Both the position numbers and the translations under genes were made by a program. From contig NW_005202428.1 of assembly GCF_000372725.1 (NCBI RefSeq), positions 1,586,822-1,650,821 of the forward strand: 64,000 nucleotides of DNA. The letters run 5' to 3'. This stretch comes from Emiliania huxleyi CCMP1516. Its lineage: Eukaryota; Haptophyta; Isochrysidales; Noelaerhabdaceae. Under the pieces are notes generated by a model. That model made no database searches, was not told the DNA's origin, and saw only the letters and a list, made by a program, of their open reading frames with translations. Shown piece by piece: positions 30,901 to 41,811 of the stretch (the stretch's first letter is position 1; each line of letters begins with the position of its first letter).

Positions 30901-33683
30901 GCTACATTGCCTTCTTGCTCGCGCTGCTGGTCGTGCACATTGCTCGCGAGACGGTCATGCCGTTTGTGGGGATCGCCGTCAAGTGGTTGGTGATTGGGCG
31001 CTACCGCGCGGGCCGCTCGAGGCTGTGGGGCTCGTACTACCTTCGCTGGTGGTTCGTGAACCAGACCGTCCGCTTCTGCGGTCTCGGCCTCTTCGGCTTG
31101 AGCAACGGGCTGCGCGTGCGCTACCACCGTCTCCTCGGGGCCAAGATTGGCATCGACTGCACAATCGCCAACGACGCCGAAGTGACAGAGCACGACCTCG
31201 TCATAATCGGTGACGGCGTCGCCATCGACTCCAAGGCCACGGTCTCGCCCTTTTGCGTCGACGCCGGAGCTGCCATGCTCAGCGCCATCGAGATTGGCGA
31301 CAACTGTGTCGTCGGCGCAAAGACGACCATCGCGCCCGGAGCGCGCCTTGCGGACGGCGTCTGCCTCGGCCCGCTCTCCTCGAGCCACGAGCAACAGGAC
31401 TCGGACAGCAACAATCGCCGCTACTGCCGCGCTGCGTTCCCGCCGCCGTCCACCCGCCTCTGGCTCCTCGTCGGTCTGCCCACCCTCCTCTTTGTCAAGG
31501 TGGCCGCGCTCGCGCTCCCGCTCGCGACCATCTTTTATATGGTGCAGGACCGCGGCGAGGACCCAACAACATGGGGCGCAGCCATCGAGTGGTTCACCTC
31601 GCCGCGGCGGCTCACATTTTACGTGCTGCTGCGCGTGCAGCGCGCCGTCGTGCTGCCCTTCGTGGAGCTCTTTGCGATCATTCTGGTGAAGAGGATCGTA
31701 ATCGGCCGCTTTGTCGCCGGCCCCCGGACACGATGGAGCCACCTCCAGTTTTGGCTTATGCGCGAGCTGCTGCCCGACGGCCGCCTGTGCGGCGTGCCAG
31801 CCCTCATCGGCAACCACTGGGGCGGCGTCGCGCTCCTCATGCGGCTGCTCGGCGCGAAGTGTGGCAAGCGGATCTTTTGGCCCGGGAGCGGCGTGGACGT
31901 TGTCGAGTACGACCTGCTCACCATCGAGGACGATGTCGTCTTTGGCTCACGCTCGGTCATCGCCTGCTCGACCGCCGAGGTCAGCCGCCCCGTCGCCCTC
32001 TTGCGCGGCGCGAATGTGGCGGACCGCTGCTACGTGCTGCCGGGGGTGACGCTCGGCGTCAACGGCTGCCTCGGGTCGGGCTCGCTCGCGCCCGAGGGCG
32101 CGCAGCTCGGCGCGGGCTGCATCACGGTCGGGTCTGCTGGCAATGGGACAGAAGTTTTGGTTGAGGGTGGGCCGGGGCTACGCGCCAACGCGAGGACGAC
32201 AAAGGCCTTTGGCCGCACTTTCTACGGGACGCGCAACGAGGCCAACATCGCGGCCGGCGCCATCGAGAACACCGCGGCGTGGTGCTGTGGTTCGTTCTTT
32301 GTGCGCCGGACCGTCGTGCCGCTCTTCGCCGCATTCAACGTGCTGTGCATTGCGGCCGCGGCCGTCTACCGCGCGTTCAACATCGTCGCCGCCTGGCTGC
32401 TGCTTGAGCTGGTGTGGAAGCGCGATAGAGCGCTCGGCCTCGACCCAGCTGTGCTGTGGGCCCCGTCGCCGCCGCCGCCAATCTCGTCGCCGCCGCCGTC
32501 GTCGCCGCCGCCGCCAGCCTTCCCAGGCGACGAGGTCGAGCCTCTGCCGCCGGCAGAGTTTTACGGCGAGATTGAGGAAGTGGGCCGGTGGCTTGGCTTC
32601 TCAGAGTACTGGGCCGCGCTCCTCGGCGTCTACATCGGCGTGCACCTGCTGATGGTGATGCTGGCGTACCTGTTGGAGGTGCTGGCAAAGTGGCTGCTGC
32701 TCGGACGGCGGCGCGCCGGCGTCTATCCGTGGGACAAGTCGTCCTACTGCATGCGGTGGAACATGTACCTCGCATCGACAGTCTTTCGGCGCGGGCTCCT
32801 ACCCTACCTGCACGGCTCCGCCTACCTCGTCTGGCACTTCAAGGCGCTCGGCTGCTCGATCGGGAAGGACGTGTGCCTCTTCCCGACCGGCTCGGACCCG
32901 ATGATGACTGAGCCGGACCTCGTGACCATCGGCGATGGAGCGTGCATCAACGCCGGCTTCATCATCTGCCACACGAACACGAAGGGCAACTTTGCGCTCT
33001 CCAAAATCACGATTGGGCCCGGCGCGACGATGCGCGCGTGGTCGCGCCTCATGGCGGGCGGTGCGCTTGCGGAGGGTGCGCGGCTCCTCGAGCACACCTG
33101 CGCGCTCCCAGGCGACAACATCGAGCCCGGCGTCATCTGGCAGGGCTGGCCCGTCAAATCGATGTGCGCGACCACCGAGTTTTGGCGGGCGCGGCGCAAC
33201 CAGATCAAGCTCGGCCGCAAGCAGTACCTCCGTCGCGTCGACTCTACGCGCGTGGCGCCCGTCATCATCGACGGCGGCGGCAAGGGAGCCCTCGCCCTGG
33301 AGCGGCTCGACTCGCTTCAGGGCGAGAACCTGCGGCTCAAGAGCTCGATCGAAGCGGTCACCAGCCGCCTCGGGGCCACCCCCCCGATGAGCGAGGACAG
33401 CGCGCCCATCTCTGAGCGGGGCACGCAGATCCAGGCGCTCGTGGAGCAAGTCGAGTGGCTGGTGCGCGAGATGCAGTCGCTGAGGGAGTGGCGCGACCGG
33501 GTGGCGTCGCCGCGTCTCGACCACGTGCCGCTAGTCTACGATGGCAAGGGGTCCGAGGGCAAGGATTCCGCCGAGAAGGGCGACGGTTCGCAACGCTGCA
33601 GCCCCGGGCGCCTTGGTTTTCGGCGGCACGCGCCGGCTCCACCCGAATCCCAGGGCAGCGACGGCGTTGACGACGCCGTGTAG
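27971..33683 (+). CDS. Adenylation - carrier - membrane protein with three LbH domains (Pls-like synthetase)
   Basis: Exons 27971-28429 and 28506-33683 (76 nt GT-AG intron, joining ILAVAE|ELELVVIEC) give about 1878 residues. Residues 20-620 are an acyl/aminoacyl-adenylate-forming domain: LHTSGSTGNKK near 207, MPSYGMTE, WFKTGDLGYLDEDGYL, GRSKEVINRGGE and the lysine motif PKTATGKAMR. A carrier domain follows, FFFSGGSSLL, with the phosphopantetheine Ser near 724. The rest is membrane helices alternating with three left-handed beta-helix segments: GDGVAIDSKATVSP (near 1055), EDDVVFGSRSVIA (near 1294) and GDGACINAGFIICHT (near 1629). It ends in a coiled coil. This order (A, T, then three tandem TM-LbH units) is that of poly-lysine synthetase Pls and related NRPS-like terminal regions. 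The A domain looks closest to oxalyl/fatty acyl-CoA ligases. Substrate and product are unknown. Confidence 0.85.
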
Positions 33684-33998
33684 GGGTATGAGGTGATGAG
33701 AGACGGCAGGCGTGTGCGAATAGTGTGCGTGGTCGGACTTCTGTTTTATTGCGTGGGGCTTCTCTCCCACCACACAGACTCTCTATCTTTGAAGGTGTGT
33801 GTTTTGTAAAGCCGTCTTCTTTTTTCAGTTGAGAAAACCCGCCAGTTACGAGTAGTGTTGTTAGCAGATCACAAGAGGTTGAGCGGAAGATTGGCGCGAA
33901 TTGCGGAGACCGCCACAGTCCAAGATCGCCAAGCAAGAAGAGAAATAAATGAATAGATACGTCCCGAAAGAAAGTAAGAAATCACAGAACGCAGTCCA

Positions 33999-34385
33999 TC
34001 ATGAGGCACTTGGAGCACTTGGAGTGCAGTCAGTAACCTCACATCCAGGGCCGGGGAAGTGCGCGCGGATGGGCAGGTGGTTGGGGACGGTCTTGGAGAA
34101 GAATCGGGCGCTGAGGCTGCGGCCTGAGCGCGGGTGGCGCGCTGCGCTCGACGTGTGCCTCCGCTCGGCCACCCTCGCTCGGATGGCTGCCTCATCGGTG
34201 CCGAGGATCGCGAGCAGGTCTCGGTGGGCTGCGGCGAGTGCGGTGAGCCGCTCGTCGGGAGGGCGGACCAGCGACCGTGGAGAGGACGACGAGGAAGAGG
34301 TGGGCTCAGGAGGCTGATGCGCTGCGTGCGAGACCACTGTTGGCGGAGTGTGTAGGCTTGGGAGCGCGAAGACAGTAGGGAGCAT
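33999..34385 (-). CDS. Hypothetical protein, weak
   Basis: The minus frame reads MLPTVFALPSLHTPP then SLVRPPDERLTALAAAHRDL and LAILGTDEAAIRARVAERRH, a plausible helical segment. Its 3' end runs through the 41 nt dispersed repeat (34008-34048). No family is recognised; a small gene or terminal exon is possible. Confidence 0.3.
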   Translation of the reverse strand: MLPTVFALPSLHTPPTVVSHAAHQPPEPTSSSSSSPRSLVRPPDERLTALAAAHRDLLAILGTDEAAIRARVAERRHTSSAARHPRSGRSLSARFFSKTVPNHLPIRAHFPGPGCEVTDCTPSAPSAS

Positions 34386-34650
34386 GTATGCTCGAGGAGG
34401 CGCACTGGCGTACTGGCCCGGCTTCTTAAGGGCTACGGCGACCGCCCGCGCCGGAGGGTGGTGGTACCAGCGATCCTCCCAACGCGAGAGAGCCTGCTAC
34501 AGCTGGCCTGCGCCGGCGGCGCTTCCTAGAAAAGAAATGTGCGGCAAAAAGAAATGTAACCTTTTCTCCCTCGTTTTTTCATCGTCTCTCTATTTTGCTG
34601 ATGCATCCGTGTATTCGCCCATACCAAACGTAAAGACGTAACGTATGTTT

Positions 34651-35740
34651 CCCGGGCATGTGTGGGAATTTGCCGACCGGAGCGCGGCGCGGCTGGCGGC
34701 ACATGTGGGCTAGCGGCCAGTCTACAATGGCCTCACATCGACCGCTGTCGTGTGATGGTTGCGGCGATCCGCTGCTGCCGCATCTCCGCCGAAGGCACGC
34801 GCGAGAGGGGCTCGGCGCCTGTTCACGGCGGGACACGTGTGAAGAGCCCGTGCTCGACGTCGCCTCGGACGCCGGTGGCGCCGCCTAGCGCGCCGGGTGT
34901 CGTCAGCCGCCGCGAAGGCGGCGACGGCACACGCGGCGAGCCTATCAAGGAACAAACACCCGAGATCACCCGAGATTGCTAACCCGCGACGGCGGCGACA
35001 GCACGACGGCGGGCCTGGCGCGACGACTGGCGCTACGCCCCCGAAGCGAGCCCCGAAGGCGGGGGCAGCGGGCTCTTCGCGGGCGAGCGGCGAGGCGGCG
35101 GGCGGCGAGGCGGCGGGCGGCGCGAGGCTCTTCGCGCGCTTCGCGGGGCCGTCCCTCTCCTCTCCGCCGCTGCCTTGTAGGCGCACGGAGGCGGTCCTGC
35201 ACAAGACAGGACAGGTGAGGAGGGGAGAGGGGAGGGGAGAGGGGAGGGGAGGGGAGGGGGGAGGGGAGGGGAGATGGGAGGGGACGGGGGGGGGAGGGGG
35301 GAGAATAGAGGCGGTCCTGGCCAGCGTCGGCGGCGCGGAGGTTGAGGGTGGGGCCTATTAATCAAGATTAGCCGAGATTGCCCGAGTGTTGCTCCGGGTC
35401 GGCGGAGCAGGAGGGAGGGAGAGGCCGCGAGCGGGGAGGAGAGGGTGGGACCGAGGTGGAGCAGCCTATTGATCGACGAGTTCCCGACATGGGCGCGAAG
35501 TTGTCAAGGGGAGGAGAGGGGAGGCCCGGATTGGAGCGGCTTGAGAGAGCGGTACGCGGCGGCGAAGGCGCGGTCTCCCTCCGCCATCCGCTCGCACCTA
35601 CTCACGGCGGCCTGCGTGTGCAGAGGTGCCCCGCAGCCGTCGCTTACCCACCTCTGCTCGCACAGAGAAAAGCTGTTCGAGCGGCTGAGCGTCGGCAGCA
35701 CCGCAAGCCGCTCGAGCCTAACGTGATGAGCACACGAGCG
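34651..35740. other. Region without a confident gene
   Basis: Plus-strand pieces such as MASHRPLSCDGCGDPLLPHL (near 34728) and DWSGLRERYAAAKARSPSAI (near 35530) could be exons. A strongly G-rich GGGGA tract fills about 35215-35310 and could form G-quadruplexes. Single GAGATCACCC units near 34960 resemble the intronic decamer. Confidence 0.3.
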
Positions 35741-36633
35741 TCAGGGCGGGAGTAACGGTCTCGTGGGAGTACGGTCTCGTGCCGCGTAGTGTCGTGTCCC
35801 GAGCACCGCGGCAGGGGCTACGAGGACGGTGCGTGCAGCCGAGCACAGCTCAGGAAGACATCTGGCAGGGGGGCGCTGCTCGGGGCACGCGGGTGTATAC
35901 ACGCGGGTGTATCTTCCGCATCTTGCCGCTCGAGAGATGGGGGAGGTATGGGGAGATACGGGGAGATCTTCCGCTTCTAGCACCTCGCGCCGCCCCGCAA
36001 CCGCGTCGGCGTCGCCCGAGGCGCGCCTGCAGGTGACCTCGGCGGAGCTCAGGTGCACCTCGGGTACTGTGCTCTAGGGGTACTCTAGGGGTACTCTTGG
36101 CCGAGGTGGGCCGGAAGGGGGAGAAATGGCGCCGCGTAGTAACCTCGGGCGATCTCGGGGCGATCTCGGGCGATCTCGGGCGATCTCGGGCGATCTCGGG
36201 CGATGATCGCCGGAATGGTGCGAAGTGCGGCGTCGCGGCCGCCAGGGTCGCGCTCACGCGAGCTCCCACCTCTGCCGCCCTCGCCTTGAGCGCCTGCTCG
36301 AGCGAGCCTCCGCCCAGCCGGATGCAGTCCACCCTCGGAAGCTCCCGCCCCTTGACGTGCTGGCAGATGAGAGTCGCGATCTGCGTCGGCACGTCCGACG
36401 CCGCCTGGCAAGGCGCAGGGGCAGGTGCAAGTGGGAGGGGATCAGCCTCGGCTCGTCAGCTCTGCTCGTGCCGCCTGGCCGGTGCCGCTGTAGCGGAAGA
36501 CGAAGCCGCGCCGCGGGGCGCCGTCGGCGCGCGAGCTCTCGGCCTCCATTTGCAGCGCCAGCGCGGTGAGGAAAGTGTCGCAGCCGCGCACTGCGTTGCC
36601 GACGGCGCACCAGACGGCAAAGACCTGAGACAT
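35741..36633 (-). CDS. Unknown conserved-looking protein, multi-exon
   Basis: Exon 1 (36633-36475) reads MSQVFAVWCAVGNAVRGCDT, FLTALALQMEAESS and RRGFVFRYSGTGQ. A 70 nt intron beginning GC and ending AG joins it to exon 2 from 36404: AASDVPTQIATLICQHVKGR, ELPRVDCIRLGGGSLEQALK, ARAAEVG. The 10 nt GCCAGGCGGC occurs at both splice sites. A later intron holds GGGCGATCTC repeats (36145-36204). A further exon with VTCRRASGDADAVAGRREVL follows near 36010; its end is unclear. The coding character is good but I recognise no family. It lies head-to-tail with the vWA-like gene. Confidence 0.5.
36145..36204. repeat. Intronic decamer array (GGGCGATCTC)
   Basis: Five to six copies of GGGCGATCTC in an intron of the minus-strand gene. 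It is a one-base variant of the decamer in the Hv1 introns. Confidence 0.9.
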
Positions 36634-36764
36634 CGACGATGAGGACCAGTAATACTCACCGGACGGCGAGCCGCCTCCCCGTCCTCTCGTTGAGTCTCGG
36701 TAACCAGTGCCCCCCTTCGACAGGCTGGCCAGCTAGAGAGGCTCTCTGGCTCGGAGGGCGGAGG

Positions 36765-36930
36765 GCCTGCTCGTCGAGCAGCTCGCCTAAGAGAACAATG
36801 ATAAGAGACTCATCGTTGCTGATAGAAGAACTGCCTGCTCGTCGAGCAGCTCGCCTAAGAGAACAATGATAGGAGAATCATCGTTGCTGATAGAAGAACT
36901 GCCTGCTCGTCGAGCAGCTTCGCCTAAAGA
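36765..36930. repeat. 68 bp tandem repeat with palindromic core
   Basis: Units start at about 36765, 36833 and 36901. Each begins with the palindrome CTGCTCGTCGAGCAG and contains AGAACAATGATA and CATCGTTGCTGATAG. It lies in the 3' flank of the vWA-like gene. Confidence 0.9.
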
Positions 36931-36966
36931 GAGAGAGGCGAGAGAGCTGTACAGCAGGGAGGCCTG

Positions 36967-38133
36967 TCAGGACAGGGCCTGCTCGCTAAGCAGCTCGCCC
37001 AGTGTCGAGAGAGCGTTGACTCCCTGCCACTGCCCCCGGCCGGCCGCATTCTTGGGGGCGTAGGCGCACTCGTACACCGACGGAGGGTACTTGCCGCCCT
37101 CCGCAGGCATGTGCGCGCTCCCCGCCGGGTAGGCGTCGTAAGGGGCGCCGCTTGTGGTCAGGAGCCCGGCTGGCGCGTCCGTGAGGCCTGCTCCTCACCA
37201 CTCCCCGAGATTATCCGAGATCAGCCGAGGGGACGAGGCGCCGTCTGGCGAGTCCGTGAGGCCGTGGTGCGCGTCGTCGGCGACGAAGATGGCGAACTGC
37301 GGGTGGTCGCCTATCAACTCACCACCTATTGATGAGCAAGCACGTAACCGTTAATCAGCAGATGGCGAACTGCGGGTGGTCGCCTATCAACTCACCACCT
37401 ATTGATGAGCAAGCACGTAACCGTTAATCAGCAGATGGCGAACTGCGGGTGGTCGCCCAGCCGCTCGCGCTGCGAACGCATGAGGTCTCTCATCGCGGCG
37501 ATGCCGACGCCGTACTCCTCCGGCGCGTCGCCGCCGCCTAAGGCAAAGGTGGATTGTGGGTCGCGGGCGGGTCGCCTTGGCGAGAGAGGGGGCGGCGGCG
37601 GTGAGAGCGGCGATGGATGACGGAGAGAGGAGGCGAGGGGTGGCGAGAGGCGGTGAGGAAGCCCAACCCTGGCAGTCGGACGCCATCGCGTCGAGGGTGC
37701 GGAGGAGGTGCTCGTCCTGCCCGGCGGCGCCCGTGTACGCCATCGGCAGAATTGCCCCCGCACGGATAGACGCCTTCTCCTCCGTGTACACCCTGAAGAC
37801 GTGCGCGGCGTCGCACCAATCTCGCATCGCCGCCATCACGATGTGGACGACGAGGCCGTCATCCCCGGCCGCCTTCATGCCCTGCACGATGGCAAAGATG
37901 GCCTTCGCAACGCTCTTCAGCCGGTTGACGTGCGAGGCCAGTGAGGCTGTGGCGTCCGAAAAGATGCCAATCGTGATGTGCCTCGATGGCCGTGGCGCGG
38001 TTTCCTTCGGATCGCCCGGTGCTTCAGCCGGCGGTCCGGGGAATTTAGCTGGCGAATTGCCTGGTGCTTCGACCGATGGTCCGGGTGCCTGCGACTCGGT
38101 GCCCGAGGCGACCTCCACCCAATCGTCGTCCAT
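36967..38133 (-). CDS. von Willebrand factor A-like protein, four coding exons
   Basis: Exons 38133-37668, 37537-37457, 37310-37263 and 37187-36967 are all separated by phase-1 introns and give exactly 272 codons with stop. After a Pro-rich start (MDDDWVEVASGTESQ) comes a vWA-like core: HITIGIFSDATASLASHVNR, KAIFAIVQGMKAAGDDGLVV, AMRDWCDAAHVFRVYTEE, APEEYGVGIAAMRDLM and PQFAIFVADDAHHGL. The metal site is DATAS rather than DxSxS. Such proteins act as ligand-binding or assembly modules. Introns 2 and 3 start GC and copy the start of the following exon; intron 2 consists of two 73 nt tandem units. Confidence 0.7.
37311..37456 (-). repeat. Two 73 nt tandem units forming an intron
   Basis: Units 37384-37456 and 37311-37383 each begin with a copy of the next exon's first 23 bases (GCGACCACCCGCAGTTCGCC...) and end TTGATAG. 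The exon proper resumes at 37310. Confidence 0.85.
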
Positions 38134-38149
38134 TATTGCTTGAGATCAC

Positions 38150-38699
38150 AGTCGGCGGGCCGCTTCGGCGGTAGCATCCGCCAAATTCTTTTTTCTTTTT
38201 TCAACCCACGCAGGGCCCCGAAATCTGACAGTTTATACCAAGAGCGGCCGCTAGTCACAGGTGCTCGTGCCGACACAGCGAGGGGGAGGGCCGCCGCACC
38301 CCCCCCTCGAGTATTTGTAGTGTCTTGCGCTGCACGGGGTGTACCTACATCGAGAGAGAGAGAGAGAGAGAACCCCCTTCCTTCTCTCCCAGTAAGCTAA
38401 AAGTACGTACATCGAAACGACGACTCCGTTTCGCGGCTAGAGACGGAAGTTCTTTTCCTTTATTGACGAATTAAAAATGAAGCAAAAATGTTGGGGGCCT
38501 TCCGGGCTTTTTCGCATGAGGGCCACCTCTCGCACTGGCGACTACATGTATCCCTCTCGGACCGTCGTGCGCGTCGACCGGTCGCGCGCGCACACGCTCG
38601 CGCCTTGCTCCTCGCTCACGCTTACGCCTTCAGCTGCTGGCCCTCTGCATACACCTCACCGTCCCCACCCTGCGCGCTGCGGCGGTCGCGCCACGCTGA
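38150..38699. other. Intergenic region
   Basis: A GA tract near 38352-38370 and T-rich DNA near 38190 lie in the 5' flank of the vWA-like gene. I see no gene. Confidence 0.5.
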
Positions 38700-39240
38700 T
38701 CACGTCTCACTCTCAGAAAGCACCGCTGCGCAGACCCAGAAAGACACGGCGAGGGTGACCGCCAGCGCCGCCAGCACCTGGTTATGGGCGTCGAGCTCGA
38801 CGCCGAGGTGGAAGGCACGAGGTGGAAGGCACGCACTGAGCAGGAAGACTCCAACGCGTGTACATTCAATCAATCCGCTGACGGCGCCGCACCACGCACT
38901 GCCTTGCATCATCGCGAGAGCGTTGGCAACGAGCCGCATCTCGGCCTATCCACGCGAGGCGGCGCTCAGCAGACGCCCTTTTTGTGTCACACACAGCACC
39001 GGGCCGTCGCCTCGGCCCGCTCTGAGGCGGCGGGGCTCGCCTCATCGCGGAGGGCAAGGAAGGCAATGGACGCGGCGGTCGTGCAGAAGGCCAGCGCGAC
39101 CTTGTCGAAGAAGCTCTCGTCGGACGCGGGATATACGGCCTGAGGCGAACGAGGGCGAGGTCAACGTGTGCACGCTTGTGAGGGGCAGGGCCAGGGTGTG
39201 ATTATGCCTTCGCCGCGTCGAACCAGGCCCATGCTGAGAA
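38700..39240 (-). CDS. Hypothetical membrane protein, partial model
   Basis: Likely exons give AWFDAAK|AVYPASDESFFDKVALAF then CTTAASIAFLALRDEASPAA (from about 39141, GC donor upstream at 39209 or so). They continue with AEMRLVANALAMMQ (near 38940) and finally VLAALAVTLAVSFWVCAAVL before the stop at 38700. Two hydrophobic stretches suggest a small membrane protein. The 5' end overlaps the opposite-strand gene region and is not resolved. Confidence 0.35.
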
Positions 39241-39319
39241 GCGCCTCCAGCGGGCCGGATGATCTGCGAGGCGAATTCTTTGTCGTGTGTGTCGGCACTC
39301 ATCTCGCTGCGCGCTCGAC

Positions 39320-39844
39320 ATGCTGGCGCTGTGCTCGACTGCGGTCGCCCTGTTGATTCCAAGCGTGCCGCTGTGGTCGCCGCCAGGCTCTGCCATCGCC
39401 ACGCCTGGCTCCAGCATCGGCAGGGTGAGCGTCCAGGCAGCAGACTCGAGCATCTTTCCCAGCACGATGATCGCAGAGTCGGCCGCCAAGGCCAAGATCG
39501 AGGCGGCGAAGGCGGCCACCGCCGCAAAGCTGGCCGAGAGCGGCACAAAGTCGCCCGAGCTCGCCGCCAAGGAGGTCAAGATTGACGTGCCGATGGGCGG
39601 ATCGAAGGACAAGGACTTCGACGCCGAGGCAATGAAGATCCGCGAGCAGTGGATGGCGATTCGCGACAATGCGCCGGGAGGGACGCTGAGCAAGTCAAAG
39701 AGCGCCCAGGTCGCCCAGCTCAAGATCATGGAGCAGCAGGCGCGCGGCAAGGCACAGGCAGCCAAGGCGAGGGCGGCGGAGCAGGCCGCCGCCGCGGCAG
39801 ACCGCTCTGGCCCGCTGGGGGATTTCAAGCTCCCGTTCTCGTGA
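39320..39844 (+). CDS. Secreted or plastid-targeted Lys/Ala-rich protein
   Basis: The preferred start MLALCSTAVALLIPSVPLWS gives a clear hydrophobic signal. The mature part is helical and charged (SAAKAKIEAAKAATAAKLAE, DFDAEAMKIREQWMAIRDN, QLKIMEQQARGKAQAAKAR) and ends GPLGDFKLPFS. It is about 174 residues with no introns. I recognise no family. The coiled-coil composition suggests a structural or binding protein of a membrane-bound compartment. A longer in-frame start exists 33 nt upstream. Confidence 0.5.
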   Translation: MLALCSTAVALLIPSVPLWSPPGSAIATPGSSIGRVSVQAADSSIFPSTMIAESAAKAKIEAAKAATAAKLAESGTKSPELAAKEVKIDVPMGGSKDKDFDAEAMKIREQWMAIRDNAPGGTLSKSKSAQVAQLKIMEQQARGKAQAAKARAAEQAAAAADRSGPLGDFKLPFS

Positions 39845-40137
39845 GGGGGCTGCAGCGCGGGGGAGATGAACGGGAGGTCGTCGGCAGCGGCAGCACTCTC
39901 GCCTGACGGATGCTACTTCGTTCACACGCGTGTATCTAGCGAATGTCGACCGGGCCCCGCGGCTATACACATCGCCCCCGGGCATCGGCATGTGACACGC
40001 GGTATAGATCGGTTCGGTGTCGGTTGTTCCTTCTTACTAGAAACTACGGCGCGGCCGCGCTTGTCGTGTGCGTGTTGATGTGCCGCGGCTTTTTGAGGAA
40101 TGCATGTGCGCTGGCCGCTGCTCACTTCTGCGAGACG

Positions 40138-40230
40138 GTGTATCATTCACACTTTATATGCCACCGTTGCATCATTCACTTTATGCCACCGTTGCATATG
40201 CAACGGTGGCATAAAGTGAATGATACACCG
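40138..40230. repeat. Perfect 54 bp palindrome with a third half-copy
   Basis: Positions 40171-40224 are a perfect palindrome centred on GTTGCATATGCAAC, arms of 27 bp. A third, slightly longer copy of the left arm (with two 2-nt insertions) precedes it at 40138-40173. Confidence 0.95.
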
Positions 40231-40499
40231 TCGCAACTTCTCATTTGTTATCGCTCTCTGACACACGAGCGCCTCACGTTCTGAGTCTCCGGACTCTCTC
40301 CGCACGACTCGGACTGACAGACGACTGAGACGCCGGCACGATTCATCGATCTGGTCGTTGCTCCTCGGTGCAGTGGCAATATTGCTTCTCGAGACCTCCG
40401 TCGCCGCCGCGAGATGAGTTTCTCTAAAACAGTGGCCAGGGGCGGGGCTTGCATTTTTGCCGTCGCCTGTCGCCGCTACAGCGCAGCACACCTATTCTT

Positions 40500-41560
40500 C
40501 TCAGAGAGAGTTTGAGCAATAGCCCTTCTCTTAGTCTTTTCTCGCGTTTTCCTCCGTTTTCTTTCGCCGTCACAGGTTTCGAAGTAACTTGAAGCCCGAA
40601 CCGTGTTATTTCCTCGAGCGCCGGATAAGCGATTCACACGAGGGCCGTCACAACGTGTTTCTCGGCTCGCCCTCGCCCGGCCCGGCGCTATGCCGGCGCG
40701 TTCGCTAGAGGCTGCTGCCGCAGAGCGGAGGCGCGTGCGTCGCCTCGCTACTCTCGCGGCGAAGCAGCTGCCGCCGTCGAGAAGCGACGCGGCGTCTGCC
40801 GAGGAGAGAGAGCCAGCGCGGCGGTCGCCGACGCCGCCTTCGAGCTGTGTGCCACTTCTCGGGTGCACGACAGCTCTGCGCGGCAGCAGCATCAGCAGCC
40901 GCCGCACCGCCACCCGCCTCGCGCCTGTCGCGGCCGGAAGGGAGCACGCCGTCGCTGCCGTGGTACCGAGGGCCGGAGCCCGACTCTCGTACAGTCGAGC
41001 GGCTCCGAGGCGAAGCGCTGACACACACAGGGCATGCCGCGCAAGGAGAGCGCGCCTCGAGGCCGGCAAGTGCGCGTACGTGCCGCGCGGTCTTGGTGGC
41101 GCGATTCATGACGGTCGCTCTCGCTGCCGGCCGATGAACCCTCGCCGCCCCCGCACCAGCGACACCGGCCGCGGCTCGCCTCCACGCGCCGGCTCGGAAG
41201 AGGGGCTGTCGGCGGCGCAGCAGAGCGGCTCGCCTCGGCGCTCGAGCCGCCGACAGCCCCACTCCTCGACGTGACGGCCGCTCCCGGAGCCAGCCGGTGC
41301 GCGCCCGACCCACGCCCCCTCTCGCACCCCTCCGACCCCCCCTGCGCGGCGCACCCGCCCGCTGTGCGCCGGCTCGAGCGCCTATCGCCAAATCGCGACG
41401 TTTGAGCGCAGCGCACGCGTCCCACACGTCACGCGCGCGCAGGAGAGCGTGCGGCACAGCAGTAGCGTGTACTCGCCGAGGGCATCGCGCCGAAAACCCC
41501 GCGCATTCCGCCCCAGCAGAGGCTGCAGCCTCTGCACAAGCTACACCACTGTAAGAACGG
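40500..41560. other. GC-rich region without a resolved gene
   Basis: Long open frames exist on both strands only because of high GC. One plus frame near 40900 gives RLSRPEGSTPSLPWYRGPEP, which could be coding. I cannot choose a gene model. Confidence 0.3.
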
Positions 41561-41811
41561 TGAGTACTTGGGGTTGAGTGGGCTTGCTTGCTCCCTTAGC
41601 CGGGAGCAAAAATGCAAGAAGAACACAAGATCCCCAGAGACGTCCAGAGGGAGAGGCAGCGTTTCGGCCCACAGACACACAACCGACCCCTACCACGTCG
41701 ACGAGGCGCGGGCCGCCCACTATGCCAAATCGGCCGGAAGGTGCGCAAGACGCCGGCAGGCCCCAGCGCAAGACGCCCAACCCTGCAGGTGTTGCCGCAC
41801 GCAGCCACGCC

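Noticed and set aside
40603-41457. Overlapping long frames on both strands
   Set aside because: All are Arg/Ala-rich chance frames; none shows family motifs or consistent splice sites.
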